DNA of 64,000 nt from assembly GCA_000310025.1 (NCBI GenBank), contig FN649750.1, positions 4,441,696-4,505,695 on the forward strand, written 5' to 3'. The stretch is from Ectocarpus siliculosus. Lineage: Eukaryota; Sar; Phaeophyceae; Ectocarpales; Ectocarpaceae. A program made the position numbers and the translations under genes. Below, piece by piece: positions 34,901 to 46,606 of the stretch. The first letter of the stretch is position 1, and each line of letters begins with the position of its first letter. Under the pieces are notes generated by a model. That model searched no databases and had not been told where the DNA came from. It saw nothing but the letters and a program-made list of their open reading frames with translations.

Positions 34901-37900
34901 GCTGATTCCGGGCACGAGTCCTGCGAGATCCAGCACACCCGGTAGTGTTGGTAGAAGGTGTCGAGTGTCAACATTCGTACGCATAGAACGTCTAAACAGC
35001 GACCACGAAGATGGGTTGTTCCCTATTGACAGCTCGCAGCTCTGTATTGACCGCTCGCTGCTGTCTGCACCGGACGATACCCGTATCTCTTGCATGAATG
35101 ACGAAGTGTGCTAGAATGGCCGTAGCGTCAGCGCCAACGAAGACGGGTCATGCCGTTATTTTGTTATGTTGGTTTCCCCTCTGTTGGGGAGATACTGGAG
35201 CGCATTGGGAAGGAGTCTTTGATGTATCGAATTCTTTCTGGTCTGGACGTCCATTATTACACTTTTAGTCTTTGCCACTCCTCTCGACCCGAAGTATCTC
35301 CCCCTGCGCCCTTATGCCTCACCACACGCCCCCCCTGGAATCGATCGCGTCTCTTCTCCCCCTCACGTGCTGCACGGTGCCCCCCCACCACGGTGGCAAC
35401 GCTGCCTGGCTGGCCCGTGTTTCTTGTTCTCCCGCGATGCAGAAACCGCAACTGTCCGACGCCCGCAAAGGAGGGGCTGGCGTCCCCGCGTCCCGCCCCC
35501 GTCCGCGTTCAGGTCGTGCGCGCGGGGGCAAGCCTCGACCAGGTGGTTGGGCAAGACGACAGGCCTAACGAGCCCATCATCGTGGCAAGGCAGCAACCGG
35601 TGAGAGATCTTTAGACCTTGAGACCTTGCTTGCTGCTCATGGTACGGGCTGTGGGGGTGGGGGGGTGTACGCATACGTGTGTGTGTGTGTGTGTGCTCAT
35701 AGCTGTGCATGCCGTTAAGGCCGCAGACCTCGCAGTTCCCAGCTGTTTTGGTGAAGAATAGGGGGTACGGCGCGCCGACCGCTTGGAGGCATCATTTTTT
35801 GTGTGGTACTGGTCTTCCATGCTAGATTTCTCGTTTCGTGGTATGTCCTGTTAGCAGACTCCCCTGCGGAATGATCCCGGGACTATTTTGTTGTTGCCGG
35901 GGGCAAGAGTTAAGAGGACGGTATTAGTAGCATGGCGAGCAAGGCAAGGAGGTGGCGGTCTCGTTGCCGCTTGGTTTTCAAGTGTTGCCGAGACTCGGAA
36001 ACTCCGCATTTTTCGTTTGTTCAAGGTTTCTTCATGATCGGTATTGGAATTTCCCAGTCCAGCTGCCCTGATTCTCATCAGAACTCCGACAGAGGGTCTC
36101 TGCATTCAAGGGGAGTGCCGGTGGTGATCCCTTATTTTTTTCTACTGTGGCGATGACACCCCTTCGTGTGAGTCTAGCTTCACAAGGTGGCACCGACGGT
36201 CACACGCGCCGTGTGCTGGGCGGCTTCCCATCGCTTTCTGCCATCGATCGGGGCCATGCTTACCCCCCGTTTTTTTCAGGTTATGGTCCCCGACGTTGCG
36301 GTATTGTCCCGCCTCGTGGACCCGAGTAGCCCCTTCAACCCGGCAACGGTAGCGGCAGCAGCGGCAGCCGCGGCCTCTAACTCCGCCCAGGGCGGACAGC
36401 CGCCGACGCCCATCGCCGGCGTCGTTGCGGCGGCGGCGGAGGCGGCCAACAACGCCAAGGGCGGGCCCGAGACCAAGGGCCAGTGGAAGGACAGCCTCCG
36501 AGCCATCAACGACATCATCCTGAGGAGACATTTTGCGGACCTGACGCGGTATGTACTATGTACAGGTAGCGCCTGCACTTCAGAACAGAAACCCTCTGGT
36601 TTTGACCGAGGCTGGGGCTCTTACTGTAATTCCTAGGTTTACGCTACGAATGGCCGCTAACTAGGTTTTTGTATGGGGGTTCCTATCCAAGCGCACGAAA
36701 TGGTGCTCAATTTGTTAGATTTTGCGCCTTTTCTAGGCTCAATTTCTTGAGAAGGGATCGAAGAACTAGCTATTTTGACCTTGGTGGCTCTATTTCATGT
36801 CGTAAATCCAATATTAGAAAGGAAAGCATTCTGCATTCTACTGCTACCAGTAGAGGACAGCATGAAGAGGCGTTCTGTGCGCTGGCACGTTCAGGTTTGC
36901 TACTGGAGCTGAAATACCGAAGGTCGCAGCAGACTCTTGAGCACAGTCCGAAATCTGCGCCGGAACTGGCCGACGGACCATAAACCCCTGAATGGAGGGT
37001 CGTCAGCAGTAGTTAGTGTCATCAGCTACTGCAGTCAACCCATAGTTCAGGGGATTGGGGTCAGTGGCGGCGAGCACAAGCCGTACAAGACACAGGATGT
37101 CCGTCTAATGTGCGGAGATGGTAGGCCGCTCTTACGACCCTCGATATCACCACCAAAGATGCAGATCTGAGGGCGCTAATACACCCCCCCGGCTGCTTAG
37201 GGTGTCCTCCAAGTGGTATAAGTAGAATGCATAGAACTTAGTGCAAACCCGACCTTGTTTGAGCGCCTGCCATTTTGGCTCTTTTGGCTTGAATTTAGAA
37301 TGTTGTGAATTTCATCTTGATTTCAAAGGAGGCGTATGGAGGTAGACGCGTGAAATGTATGTGTAGAGCAGCCTCTACAGCCGCCTTGTGCGAGAACCTA
37401 CGATTTCTGTTTTTCGCCACTCCTTCCGACTGGTCTTGTATGCCTCTTGTGCATTTTCTGGCACTCTTGCGTTTGTTTTCAAAATTAATCAACGTCAAGA
37501 TTCTTTGTTACGTGCGGGTACTAATTGTATTGGAGAGTGGCTCCATCAGCTTTATGCATATTTCTCATGGAAGATATAGCGGCGTTGGTAGCGCGGTACG
37601 GTGGTTGGATCTTTGCGGGAAACTCATACCGCAAACTTTTGGCAGTGTTCCTTACGGGGAGACTGGTGTGCCGATTATTGTACCGTGCTTCCACTACAGC
37701 GTACGACAATCGATTAACCTTGTGTGTTTCGCCGGATATTAAGAGGAGATCTCCCCTTGAAAAAACGGCGTTTTGGCCGTGATAGTTGCGGCACAAGGCC
37801 AGCTGATAGCATGTCACTGCCGGCCTGTATGTTTTGCCGTGTTTGTGGTCCTACTTTTGTGTCTCGAACGATTTGCCGTCATGCCAGGAAGATTTCACTT

Positions 37901-40677
37901 GACGTCACGTACCTGTTTCGACTTGCTGTCTTCGAACGCCGTACCTTTGTGCCTTTTCAGCGTTAGCCCATTCACTCCCTATGCCCAACTTCGTCACTCT
38001 AGTTCGAGCCGTCCATTTGCTGGAAAAGTAATCGATTTGCTAGTCCGTTGTTAATGTCCGTTTTGGGCGTGGTATGCAATGTTTGTACATACCTGCGTGG
38101 GTTTGGCATTCCAGGTATGCGATGCAGCATGACGGTTTCGACGACCTTACCGGTACCACTACTCACGATACATTTTGCCTTCGATGCAGCAGGGTAAGGC
38201 AAGGCGACGAGTGCAGATGTGCCCACTGAAGATGTGACGTCATGGTATTTCATGCGTATGACATCTACGATACCTACGATGCGGCGTTTCTGCTTCGTTT
38301 TCCGCAGGTCGTTTCTGGCACCGTACGACCAGTACTTTCGGAGAGCAAGACCACCACAGGCTCTGTCGGCATGGCAGGCTTTGGTGAGTGCTGCCTTGCC
38401 TGGCGTCCGATTTTTAGGTTGCTGACATGTGAACACTGATGGTACCCGCGGTCACGGTATGAAGGTTTTGGTGCTTGGAGCGATGCGGTATGTGGATTTC
38501 TGGTTGGGAGGTGAGAAAGGATTGGGAGCTCATCACGAGCTCATCACTTGTGACAGCCACGGCACCGGCAACAGGACATTCGGATGTCTTTTCATTTTCT
38601 GTTGTGGGTTTCGTTAGCATCAACTTACTTGGTGAGTGCCCTTTGTGTGCGGGCTCTCGCCCGAACCACTACGCTTGCACTGCAAATGCACTGGCTATGT
38701 TCTCGTTTACCTCCGCACTTGCCTCGAATGGCGTCACCAAACTCCGATCAAATTTATGTGTTTGGTCTGTCTGCCCAGGCTTTGGGAAGGTTGTCCGTGT
38801 ACACCGAGGCGGAGTTGCTGCTACCTCGCTTCGACCAAGAAGAGTTCCTCACCGAAATGTTCGTGGCGGGACCCCCTAAGGTACGGTAAATCTTGTCATT
38901 AAGGTAAACCTTGTTCCCATGAAGGTACACGTTATTCCCAAGAGGTACACCACGTTTCGAAGAAGGTACACCTTGTGTTCGAAGGTATACACCTCGTCTC
39001 CACGAAGGACACCTTGTTTCCGAAGGTACATCTTGTCTCCCAGGAAGTTACACCTTGTTTCTTTTGACTGTCTGCGTGTTTGCGTTGGTGGTTGGTCAGA
39101 CGTGGCTATTGGTGATTTGTGTCGGTGTCTAGCTGTGATTTCACTCACGGAGCAGGCAGGAAAATTTTGTATGTTCATGCATATGTCCGAACATTGGAGA
39201 GGCCGATTGTGCCACTGCGTGTACGAAGTGGGTGAGTTGCAGGCAGGCGATGTCACGACTTTTGAGGCAACATCGCCCGGCACGTTTCGTTTCGTCTTGT
39301 TCCCCGCCCCTCACTTGTCATGCAGGCGTTCGTGCACGTACAGTGGGAAACCCTGTACCGTCGTTTCATGGACAGCCCAAACTTTCAACCGTGGTTTACA
39401 ACACAACGGATGGAGGGCGTCAATCGAATACGGTGAGTGCCAAGCAAACCCACACAAACATCGTGCACGTGTGTGTTCCACTGCTGCGAGGTACTTGAAC
39501 TGTGTGAATATGTCGCTCGCGTGATGGCAACAATGCGGCCGGACACACACACGACCGTAGTTGTTTTACCACGGCCTCGGAGGAATGGTGGGTGTAAACG
39601 ACCTGCGTGCTTCCCGTATGAACTGTCACGATGGCGTCAGGCACGACGGCGGGCGGTTTGCGGTTTGTTTCGTCCCGTCCCGGTGCAAGCAACGAATAGG
39701 AATTCGTCATGCTTTGCACTAGACGGGGCTCGTTCTGTGGAGATAGACCCCCAAGATAGTTTCTAAACCCATCCGTATTCTTTGCCCATCCGGAACCAGG
39801 CGGACGTATCTTATCCACACCAAGTTTCTGTCAACGTTTGCCACTATTTTTGTGAAATGGTGTACGGTGACGTAATTCATTTACACCAATTACTTTGAAC
39901 CTGTGCCACTATTATATTATAGCGTAACCGTCCGTGTGGTACGTTCACGGCTTTCGCTAACCCTGTTGCTGCGCAGGGAGATGAGCCGTGCGATGTGCCT
40001 GCGGACGACGCCGCAAGGTATCGTGGAGGCTTGTGCTCCGGCTCGATTACCGCAGGTGAGACACGAGATGAGATGCGGATGGAGCGCGATGGGTGTCGGC
40101 ACCGCTCACAATGGTATCGCGTCCGCATCGACGCTGGCAGCTGCAAGCACATTCTGGCCTTGCCGTTGTCTGTTGCTGCGGCTATAGATTGTTGGGTGTA
40201 GGTTCTCAACGTGTCGTTGTTTGTACAAGCCTTGTTGTTGCGCCTTTGCCTTCCGCAGAGTCGTTCACACAAGAGTTGCATTCATTTCTGACGGCCTTGG
40301 CGCTCCGGAGCTGTGCTCTGAGGACAGTCGTGTTAGCGTGGATGCCACCGTGAGTTGTGAAATCAAGCTGGAACGGTTGTGATTGGTTGAGTGTTTTACA
40401 TCATGTTTTCTCTTGGACGGTATGTGTAAGCACTCAATGAGGATGGTGTCCAACAGGTTGTGGCCAGTGCCGCAGACCGAGGCGGGGGATGATGCTGTTG
40501 TCGGCTTTGCCTCGTGTGCTGCCTTTGTTGCAGCTGCTGGCGAAGATCAAGGCGGCGATAGCTCGACAGTGGCAGAAGAAGCAGACCGTTGACTGGGACT
40601 TGTTGGAGAGAATGGAGCAGCACCAGAAGGCTGTCGCTTCCGCGATCGTGGCACAGTCCGCTCGTGGTGAGGGGTAG
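22595..40677 (+). CDS. DENND6-like DENN-domain Rab GEF, about 17-18 exons, about 1,565 aa
   Basis: Exons: 22595-22747, 25763-25869, 26382-26478, 27259-27342, 27640-28545, 29369-31161, 32095-32317, 33094-33215, 33926-34036, 34656-34772, 35443-35599, 36280-36548, 38308-38383, 38779-38880, 39326-39432, 39977-about 40017, 40259-40349, 40534-40677. Frame holds from exon 1 to 15; the exon 16/17 joint is off by one base in my model. Family landmarks in order: WVRSICVATFD; FYCFR; FEYCYAFFRQERNE; FQKSVVVVSRYPYVNLFERL; DWPAPCPG; HLWLLWELVL; DFRPHFTTFDPDY; LLGVINPIFLRTLSRWP; ILRRHFADLTRSFLAPYDQYF; LYRRFMDSPNFQPWF; and a C-terminal helix AKIKAAIARQW. DENND6 proteins act as guanine-nucleotide exchange factors for endosomal Rab GTPases (Rab14 in animals) and are about 600 aa; the excess here is low-complexity sequence in exons 5 and 6. 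The start is the only ATG in exon 1. Confidence 0.92.
24244..25044. mobile_element. PIF/Harbinger-like MITE, 801 bp, in DENND6-like intron 1
   Basis: The left end gggtcggtcttaacgaag (from 24244) is the inverse of the right end cttcgttaagaccgaccc (to 25044). The inverted repeat continues for about 45 bp through atcagat.tcgaaatcacat with few mismatches. TTA flanks it on both sides (24241-24243 and 25045-25047). A 3-bp TTA target and GGG-starting ends are typical of PIF/Harbinger elements. There is no transposase frame, so it is non-autonomous. Confidence 0.85.
25691..25724. repeat. ctatgctacg decamer repeat
   Basis: Three perfect and one partial copy, shortly upstream of the exon 2 acceptor of the DENND6-like gene. 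Confidence 0.95.
25899..25949. repeat. (TC)n microsatellite
   Basis: About 25 uninterrupted TC units starting 30 bp after the DENND6-like exon 2 donor. Confidence 0.97.
27900..28545 (+). other. Low-complexity insertion 1 within DENND6-like exon 5
   Basis: After the conserved FLGETVMFQVPDID segment the frame runs about 230 codons of Gly, Pro, Ser and Ala with polyG and EEEEQQ patches, without family similarity, to a strong donor (TCGGAG|gtgagg). A second frame is also open over 27959-28525 because of high GC. An alternative inside this exon, such as an unrecognised internal intron, cannot be excluded. Confidence 0.65.
29369..31161 (+). other. Low-complexity insertion 2: single 1,793-bp DENND6-like exon
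   Basis: 597 uninterrupted codons after an acceptor (gccgctaacag) and before AG|gtgtgt, phase 0 in and phase 2 out, joining both neighbours in frame. It begins with a conserved-looking stretch (LTLDGRAGSN, CYYVADQ) and an acidic run (EEDDEDED), then long Ala, Gly and Ser tracts (runs of up to nine Ala). The insertion sits within the DENN module, just before the AEMLLADEARF...HLWLLWELV part. It is GC-rich compared with the introns. Confidence 0.75.
32287..32890 (+). repeat. Tandem array of exon 7 end plus 5' splice site in DENND6-like intron 7
   Basis: The real junction is GGCGTCGTCGGCGGCGATTC(TTGGGATG)|gtacgt. Intron 7 then repeats it at about 32389, 32485, 32579, 32647, 32732, 32820 and 32867. 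Each copy has a ggcgtcg-rich block, (c/a)ttcttggga(t)tg and a gta(c/t)ggtttt donor-like continuation, ending with a tgtagccgta(g) spacer in the earlier copies. Spacing is about 70-105 bp. Confidence 0.92.
33216..33241 (+). repeat. (AAGC)n immediately after a 5' splice site
   Basis: The exon 8 donor gtaagc is continued by aaacaagcaagcaagcaagc, so the repeat starts from the splice site itself. Confidence 0.8.
35677..35694. repeat. (GT)n microsatellite
   Basis: Nine GT units in DENND6-like intron 11. Confidence 0.9.
37405..37510 (+). repeat. Dispersed intronic repeat, copy 2 (partner at 15745)
   Basis: ccttccgactggtcttgta, then tgtgcattttctggcactct, then tgcgtttgttttcaa: same order as the minus-strand copy at 15745-15850. 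It lies in DENND6-like intron 12. Confidence 0.85.
38869..39066 (+). repeat. Minisatellite of donor-like units after DENND6-like exon 14
   Basis: The exon ends CCTAAG|gtacgg. About ten units of roughly 18 bp follow, with consensus (g)aaggtacaccttgtttcc, each repeating the AAG|gtac junction. Confidence 0.88.
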
Positions 40678-41087
40678 AGAGCACGGAGCTTACACGTTAA
40701 AAGTTAGTTTTCGGTTAATTTGTTCTTCCTGGCAACACCGTCGTCGTGGAATGCGTTCACTTGGGCAGCATCTGAGCCGTTCCGTTTTTTGCCGCGTGTG
40801 TTGACTGTGTTCGCACGTGGAGTTTTCTCCCAGCTCGTGCTTACCTCGTTCTCCTTTCAGAGCCTATCGCGACCTAAATGCAGCCGTCGTTTAAGTAGTC
40901 GCAAGGCGTGCTGCTGCGACGATCACCTTCTCTGATGCTGCATTGTTGGGTGCGGTCGTCGCAGGCCGTAGGTAGGACTTTCGAGCTTTTCACAACACAA
41001 GCATTCCTGGGTAGACGTGGGCTTCTCGTGACAGTTGCTGCAAGTTTACCGGCGTGAAGGGGGACACCTGTACGAAGCAGAATTTAC

Positions 41088-41225
41088 CATGTGACACGTA
41101 CCATGAAATATGTACCATGTGACATGTACCGTGCAACATGTACTATGCAACATGTGCCATGCAAACATGTACCATGCAATCATGTACCATGCAATCACGT
41201 ACCATGCAAACATGTACCATGCAAG
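41088..41225. repeat. Minisatellite, unit catgtaccatgcaa
   Basis: About ten imperfect 13-17 bp units (accatg..acatgtaccatgcaa), about 400 bp downstream of the DENND6-like stop. Confidence 0.9.
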
Positions 41226-43252
41226 TGTATCTCGCCTCGGCTTGCTTTGGCGTGCCGGACAGAACCAGCTGCCGACGACACGTTTTCCGATTGGTCCACA
41301 AGACGCAGCTGCTTGCAATTCGTTCAATGCTCTATCCTCCGCAGGAAAAGGCACCGTCGCCTCTGCAACTGGATCGATGCAGCCATGAACGGTGAACTTG
41401 TCACATGCCCATCAGTTTCTCAAGGTGCCGTCGGCAAGCGTTGACAATGGGCGGTTTCGACGAGATTGAAGATGGCTATGGAATCGATCATGGATACGAT
41501 TCGATGTTGCAGCAACATTCGTTGGTGTCGCTGGGGACCAAGTCTGCAGCAGGTGTTGGTCGCCAGAGGCTTGTGCTGTTTGCACCGCCTGCTCTCTTGC
41601 ACTTTGCTGAATGAAGCGGCTCGTCATAGAGACAAGCCATTCGATCGAGTGGTGTAACTGACGGTGGCCTTCAAGCAGACGCAACTTTAATGCTTGTAAT
41701 TGTTGAGCGGAAGGGCGACGGCTCTTCGCAGTGGGGGCGCATGCACGCGTTTTAGCGGCAAGCCTTTCGCACGCGTTTTGCGGCCAGCCTTTCCCCTAGT
41801 GGGAGAATACGATATTCAAGCGCGCGCCACGGAGTCTCTCGAATGGAAAAACACTTCGGGAAAACCACTTGGTTTTCTTCTCGCGCGCTCTCGCTCTTGG
41901 GCTGCTGCGAGATACAGGCGCAGACACACGGCGATAGTGATTGTGGACCGTTAGGTCCTGGAGTAGCCGCTACGAAGCGAGCATCCGCGAACCCAGAACA
42001 GCTCTTCGTGATATACACGGGGAACGCGAGACGTCGCTGATTTTGCATCGGAGAGGCAATGCTTGACAATGATCTTGGTGCGGACTTGAGGCAATGTAAA
42101 TCGGCGACAGCAATAGATGTTTGGTCCCTACGGGGGCGATAGAGTCGTTCGTACATGAGTTCAACCGTGCGGGTGGGAGCTCGTGATCTGGTGTCGTTTC
42201 GAAACTGAAGTAGGCCTTTTCTTTTACGAAGGGCTAGTTTTGGGAGTGATGCTTCAGTGCGGTCATTCGCAACTGGTCTCACCAGTAATTTAATAGATTG
42301 AACAAGGTCACGTTGGTCTTGTAATACATGTATACCGAAGAGCGATGAACAAAGGACGCCCGCCGAAGGTTTATGGAGACCCGTTGTATTCCAAGGGAGT
42401 GAATCGCACTTTTGATTGCCGAGCCCCCTTCATGAGAAACTTTGCACAATTGGAGCGCCTTAGCCTGCGCGGCGAAGGTAGTGTGTACCATATGGGTATG
42501 CATAGCAGCGATGGTGGATATTGTGTGCGTTCAGCCCCCCGGTATCGTTGTGTCATTGCTTGTTGCGGCCGAATAGAATGCTGCTGCGGTGTTGGTGTAG
42601 ATGTGTGAGCGTTTGGGCGACCCTTGTCGAGGCTTTTACTTCTTTTGGTTCTACAACAGTTGCGATGCTTGTCTGCGAGAGTGAACTTTTTCCTTTTTTT
42701 AAGCTGTCGTCTAAGATTTAGTATACACTCAAAGTTTGCCTGCCGTTTGGTAGTCTTGACAATATCGCCCGTGGGAGCCTACCGCGAAACCGGTACGGGA
42801 TGCATTGCCGCGAATCACAAGTCGGTGGGTGAGCTGTCGCGGCTGCACGCTGCACACCTGGGCTGGGGGGTTGCACAGGCTGTGCTACTGTGAACGGGGG
42901 CGTTGGCGTTGAGGGCTTCGTAAAGATCGACTGGCCGCGCGTGTGCCGCCGTTTTCCTGCCACAATCGTGCCGTGATAAATCGTCATACCCTTGGGTGTC
43001 TAGAGATTTGTGTTGCTGTTTTTCGAATGTTCGAATTGATTCTTTGGTGATTGTTGTCGAAGGAGGATGCGTTCTTGGTAGGTATTTGGAGTACGTGGAC
43101 CAGCATCGACTGGGCTTGCCAGTATACATCTCCGCGGCGCTTGCCAGCGACCCCTTCCCTAGTGCTCTGTACTGAAAGTGATATTTGTCGTATCGGTGAT
43201 ATTCAACCTTTCTTTGTCCGTTTTTGTCATTCGGAAAATCGTCCTCCACACC

Positions 43253-43388
43253 TGACCCACTTTTGTCCCAGATGCCCACCTTTGTCCGATTTTTGTTCAT
43301 TCGAAAAATAGTCGTCCTTCTACGTCACCGCACGGACGACCGTTTCGAATGAAAAATAACGGACAAGAAGTGAGTCCCAAGTGGGTCA
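43253..43388. mobile_element. Small foldback (hairpin) element
   Basis: The outer arms tgacccactt / aagtgggtca and the inner arms gtccgatttttgttcattcg / cgaatgaaaaataacggac are inverted repeats round a short loop. A third copy of the inner arm lies just to the left (43214-43245). Non-coding; resembles a small MITE remnant. Confidence 0.75.
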
Positions 43389-45514
43389 CAATCTACGTAT
43401 GCTGTGTATACATGAAGTAGATTTCTGTGGTGGCTACACATCGGAGAGTTCGGACGACATCGGGCAACCTTTTGACGACTTGTGCAACGCGGTGGCGTGT
43501 GGGTGAAGACTTGCCAGTCCGCAAGAATTGGCGCTGTTCATGGTATGGATGGGCCTTACTCCATGTTTTCCAGCCATGGGAAATTTCGTTTTTGAGGGGC
43601 CCCTCGCGTGGCCTCCGCCATCCATGTTTTCGAGTACCCAGTGTGTCCGAGAGGTACCTTTGTCTATTTCCCTTTGTCAAATTTACCATCCCCACGAGCA
43701 AAAAATGATGGTAGGGATTTCGTAGTTGGAGCAGGAATGGCATGACCGTTCCCCTCCAAAAATTTGGCATCGTTAGAACAGGGCAGATCACCGAACGCTG
43801 TTTTCACCCAGGCCAGCGTCGATGGAGGTGCGCATCGCTTTTGTACCAAATATCCTGGAGGCACAAACTGAATGACGCATTGCACCAACCACCAGCGGCA
43901 CAACATCGACAGTGGAGGGCCCTCAACAACGACCGTATGTGCCCGGCGCATCGATAGCAGCTACAGTATTCGGAGGGACCGGCGCTATTCAATGTAAATA
44001 GTATCTTGGTGATTCAGTCTGTACCCAGCATTTTCACCGGCGCTATACAGGAACACCGGCGTTAATCAACCGGTGATATTAACGCCCCCCCACTGCAATT
44101 CATCCACGACGTTGCCGTGCTGGAAGCATAGACCAAGAAGTATTGCGTTTGCGTCGTACATTCAAGACGTAAAAAGCCTTGCCTGTCAGCCCGAACTCGT
44201 AAAAACCAACGTTGGAAGATCTACCCGTGAAGCGCAAGGGGAAAATCATACCATCGTAGAATGTGAGAACAGCACATACCGCACACAGTGCACTTAGAAC
44301 TTTCGGCGCAAAATACGAGGGTCGTGAGATGGGTACATTCCGGACAAAATTTGAGTTACTATTTTAGACAAGAGTGTTGGGCATGAAAAAAATTGGGCGC
44401 ATGAGAAAAATTGTACTTGTATGTATTTCAGCATCGACCGTGATTTCACATTGCTTCTTGCAGAAGCACTACTTGCGCGTCTCAGCGCCGATGACTGAAC
44501 TCCGTGGGGGTCAGAAAGTTGAGAGGGGCTCCCCTAGGCCACCGGGGCGACCATGACCAATTCAAAACCGTTTCTAGAAATGGAATCACGACTCTTCGTT
44601 CTTCGTTCCTCCACCTTCGGAAGACAAGTGGATGGATGAGTCGGTGGGACAAGACACACGTTGTCATTGTGGGCCAGCGGTTTAATTCTTCGGCATACTC
44701 ACGCACTCCGCGAATCGTCACTCGCGCATTCAAGCGCAACAGTCTACACGGACTTCTCTCTACAGCGTGCGCGAGGTCTGTTGTTCGTCACCCCCGGTAT
44801 CCTGTTCTCTAACAACGATGCATGTTTCTACCATTACATAATCCGTTATACAATAACCGCCAGGTGTTGGCGTCTACGACAACAAAACTATAGCTTCTCC
44901 TTCACCATACCCGCATCCCTGCAACGGTACCAACCAATGAGGACCCCAACCCTTGCTACTGTGTGGTATATATCGAGCGTGGAAAGTCGATCCCCAGGGG
45001 GCGGGTTTGTCCTTCTGACTTCGGCCAGGCAGAAAGCAGGCGGAAGCCCAACAACCAACGGGCGAGCCATAATCTTGTCTTCAACGCACCTACGCGTGTC
45101 CACAAGCAATCAGACAAAAAGCGTTTGTACTGCTACTGAGTATAACGCTAGAGGCCAAAGAAGCCTACCGTATGTAGGTTCGAGCTGATGGTGGGACAAC
45201 GCTTGTCCACTGCGGGGGGGAACCATAGTTCAACGCCATGCTATGTGTCGATGTGGATGTCTGCAGTGGCAAGTTCACTTTCCACTCGTGTTCACTGACG
45301 TTGCTAGATGATCTGGCACAATATATTGTAATCCAATGGATATCACCATGCACAGCGTTCCAGGAAGTTACAGGCCTCCGCATGCAGTATGATCTAAAAC
45401 AATCTGATCGACGTGCGCAACACATACATGGTGGTTTACAACAACAAACCAGTATATACAGTAGAGTGAAACTGGCTGAAGTATGCCGTGTCTAAGGCGA
45501 GGCTTAGCGCCGCG

Positions 45515-46606
45515 TCACTTCTTCTGATAAACCTTGCCGCCGATCATCTTAAAGGCTGGTCTCCCGTGGACCATGGTGTCCCTCGCAAAAAGCTGCCCAC
45601 AGTTGGGACACTCCAGCTTTCCGTCAGTGAAGTCTTCCACGATGCGCTCCTTGTAACACTTTACCAGAGATCCTTTCCCTCCCTTTTTGTATCTGTGTGA
45701 TGAAACAGTTTGAAAAACAACGACTACATGTAACTGAACAATCGGACTGCCAAGGGGGAACACCGAAAGTGAAAAGTGTTCCTTGCCAATGGAACATACA
45801 GTATCTTGTTCAACGAGCAGCCACGAGCAGGCATTTCACCCTTGGTGTATTCAACACTCTACGGAATTCTGACACATCAATCCTGTGTAATGCTCTACAA
45901 AGACACTTAGGGTTAGAGGTTTAGGGTTTGGGTTGAAACTTAACCCTATCCGAAATCTTCGCATAACTGGGGGTCTCCACTTATCCCCAAACCGACCTCG
46001 AAAGATCCGATACTCTGTGCGCGGTCTAGAAGGGGGCAGACATGCAGACACCATGCCTGCGAAGCGCATACCACATGCCTTGGATATCGAAGTATCTCAG
46101 CTTTCGGATACACCCGTAGATGCAAAAAGCAATCTACTTGAGTGCTCGATCGCACTTTGACCAGGGTGTCTTTGGCCGTGGAACGATCGGAATAAATATC
46201 GGGAAATCCGAGATACGGCAGCCCGTCACTTCCGGATACGAGAGTCTTGAGTCTAGCGATGAGACCATCAGTCACCACAACGGGGCACACAATGACCATC
46301 CTTGCCGAGCTGGTTCTCGTACGAAGAGAAACGCCGTCACGACATTGCCGTCGGCATTAACCCCCCCAGAAGAAGGATACATCTCCTAGCGCCATGATGA
46401 CGCACCCAAAGGGCCACCGTATAAAGTGAGTGCGGCTGTATCTCGGATTTAGAGAAGGAGACGGGCGTTCCCAAGTCTTCCTCTTAGCCCAGCACAGAAA
46501 GCGGAGACTTGACGCCAGAACACACTCACTTGTAGAGCTGAGTCCGGCACTTTTGGCAGAAGACGTCCACCGATCGCTCGGGTAACTTTTTCCTAGGCTG
46601 CGCCAT
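45515..46606 (-). CDS. Small zinc-ribbon protein, two exons, 84 aa
   Basis: Exon 1 is 46606..46530 (ATG, MAQPRKKLPERSVDVFCQKC) and exon 2 is 45692..45515 (stop 45517-45515). The donor is AA|gtgagtgtg, the acceptor catcacacag|A, and the phase-2 joint completes a Lys codon. The protein has one CxxC (FCQKC) in exon 1, then YKKGGKGSLVKCYKERI, a second CxxC (LECPNCGQLFAR) and an end GRPAFKMIGGKVYQKK. Two CxxC knuckles about 38 residues apart suggest one zinc ribbon. I have an impression of similar small proteins in algae and plants but cannot name a gene; function unknown. No targeting peptide is evident. The frame has no other upstream ATG close by. The model is complete and high quality. Confidence 0.87.
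45907..45934. repeat. Interstitial telomere-like repeats
   Basis: Consecutive ttagggttagaggtttagggtttggg inside the zinc-ribbon gene intron. A shorter accctaaccttaaccca lies at 8858-8875. Confidence 0.6.

Larger units (their letters stand above)
40678..45514. other. Intergenic, no gene supported
   Basis: Between the DENND6-like stop and the convergent zinc-ribbon stop I find no exon with convincing splice sites. It holds the 41.09 kb minisatellite and the 43.25 kb foldback element. Confidence 0.5.
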
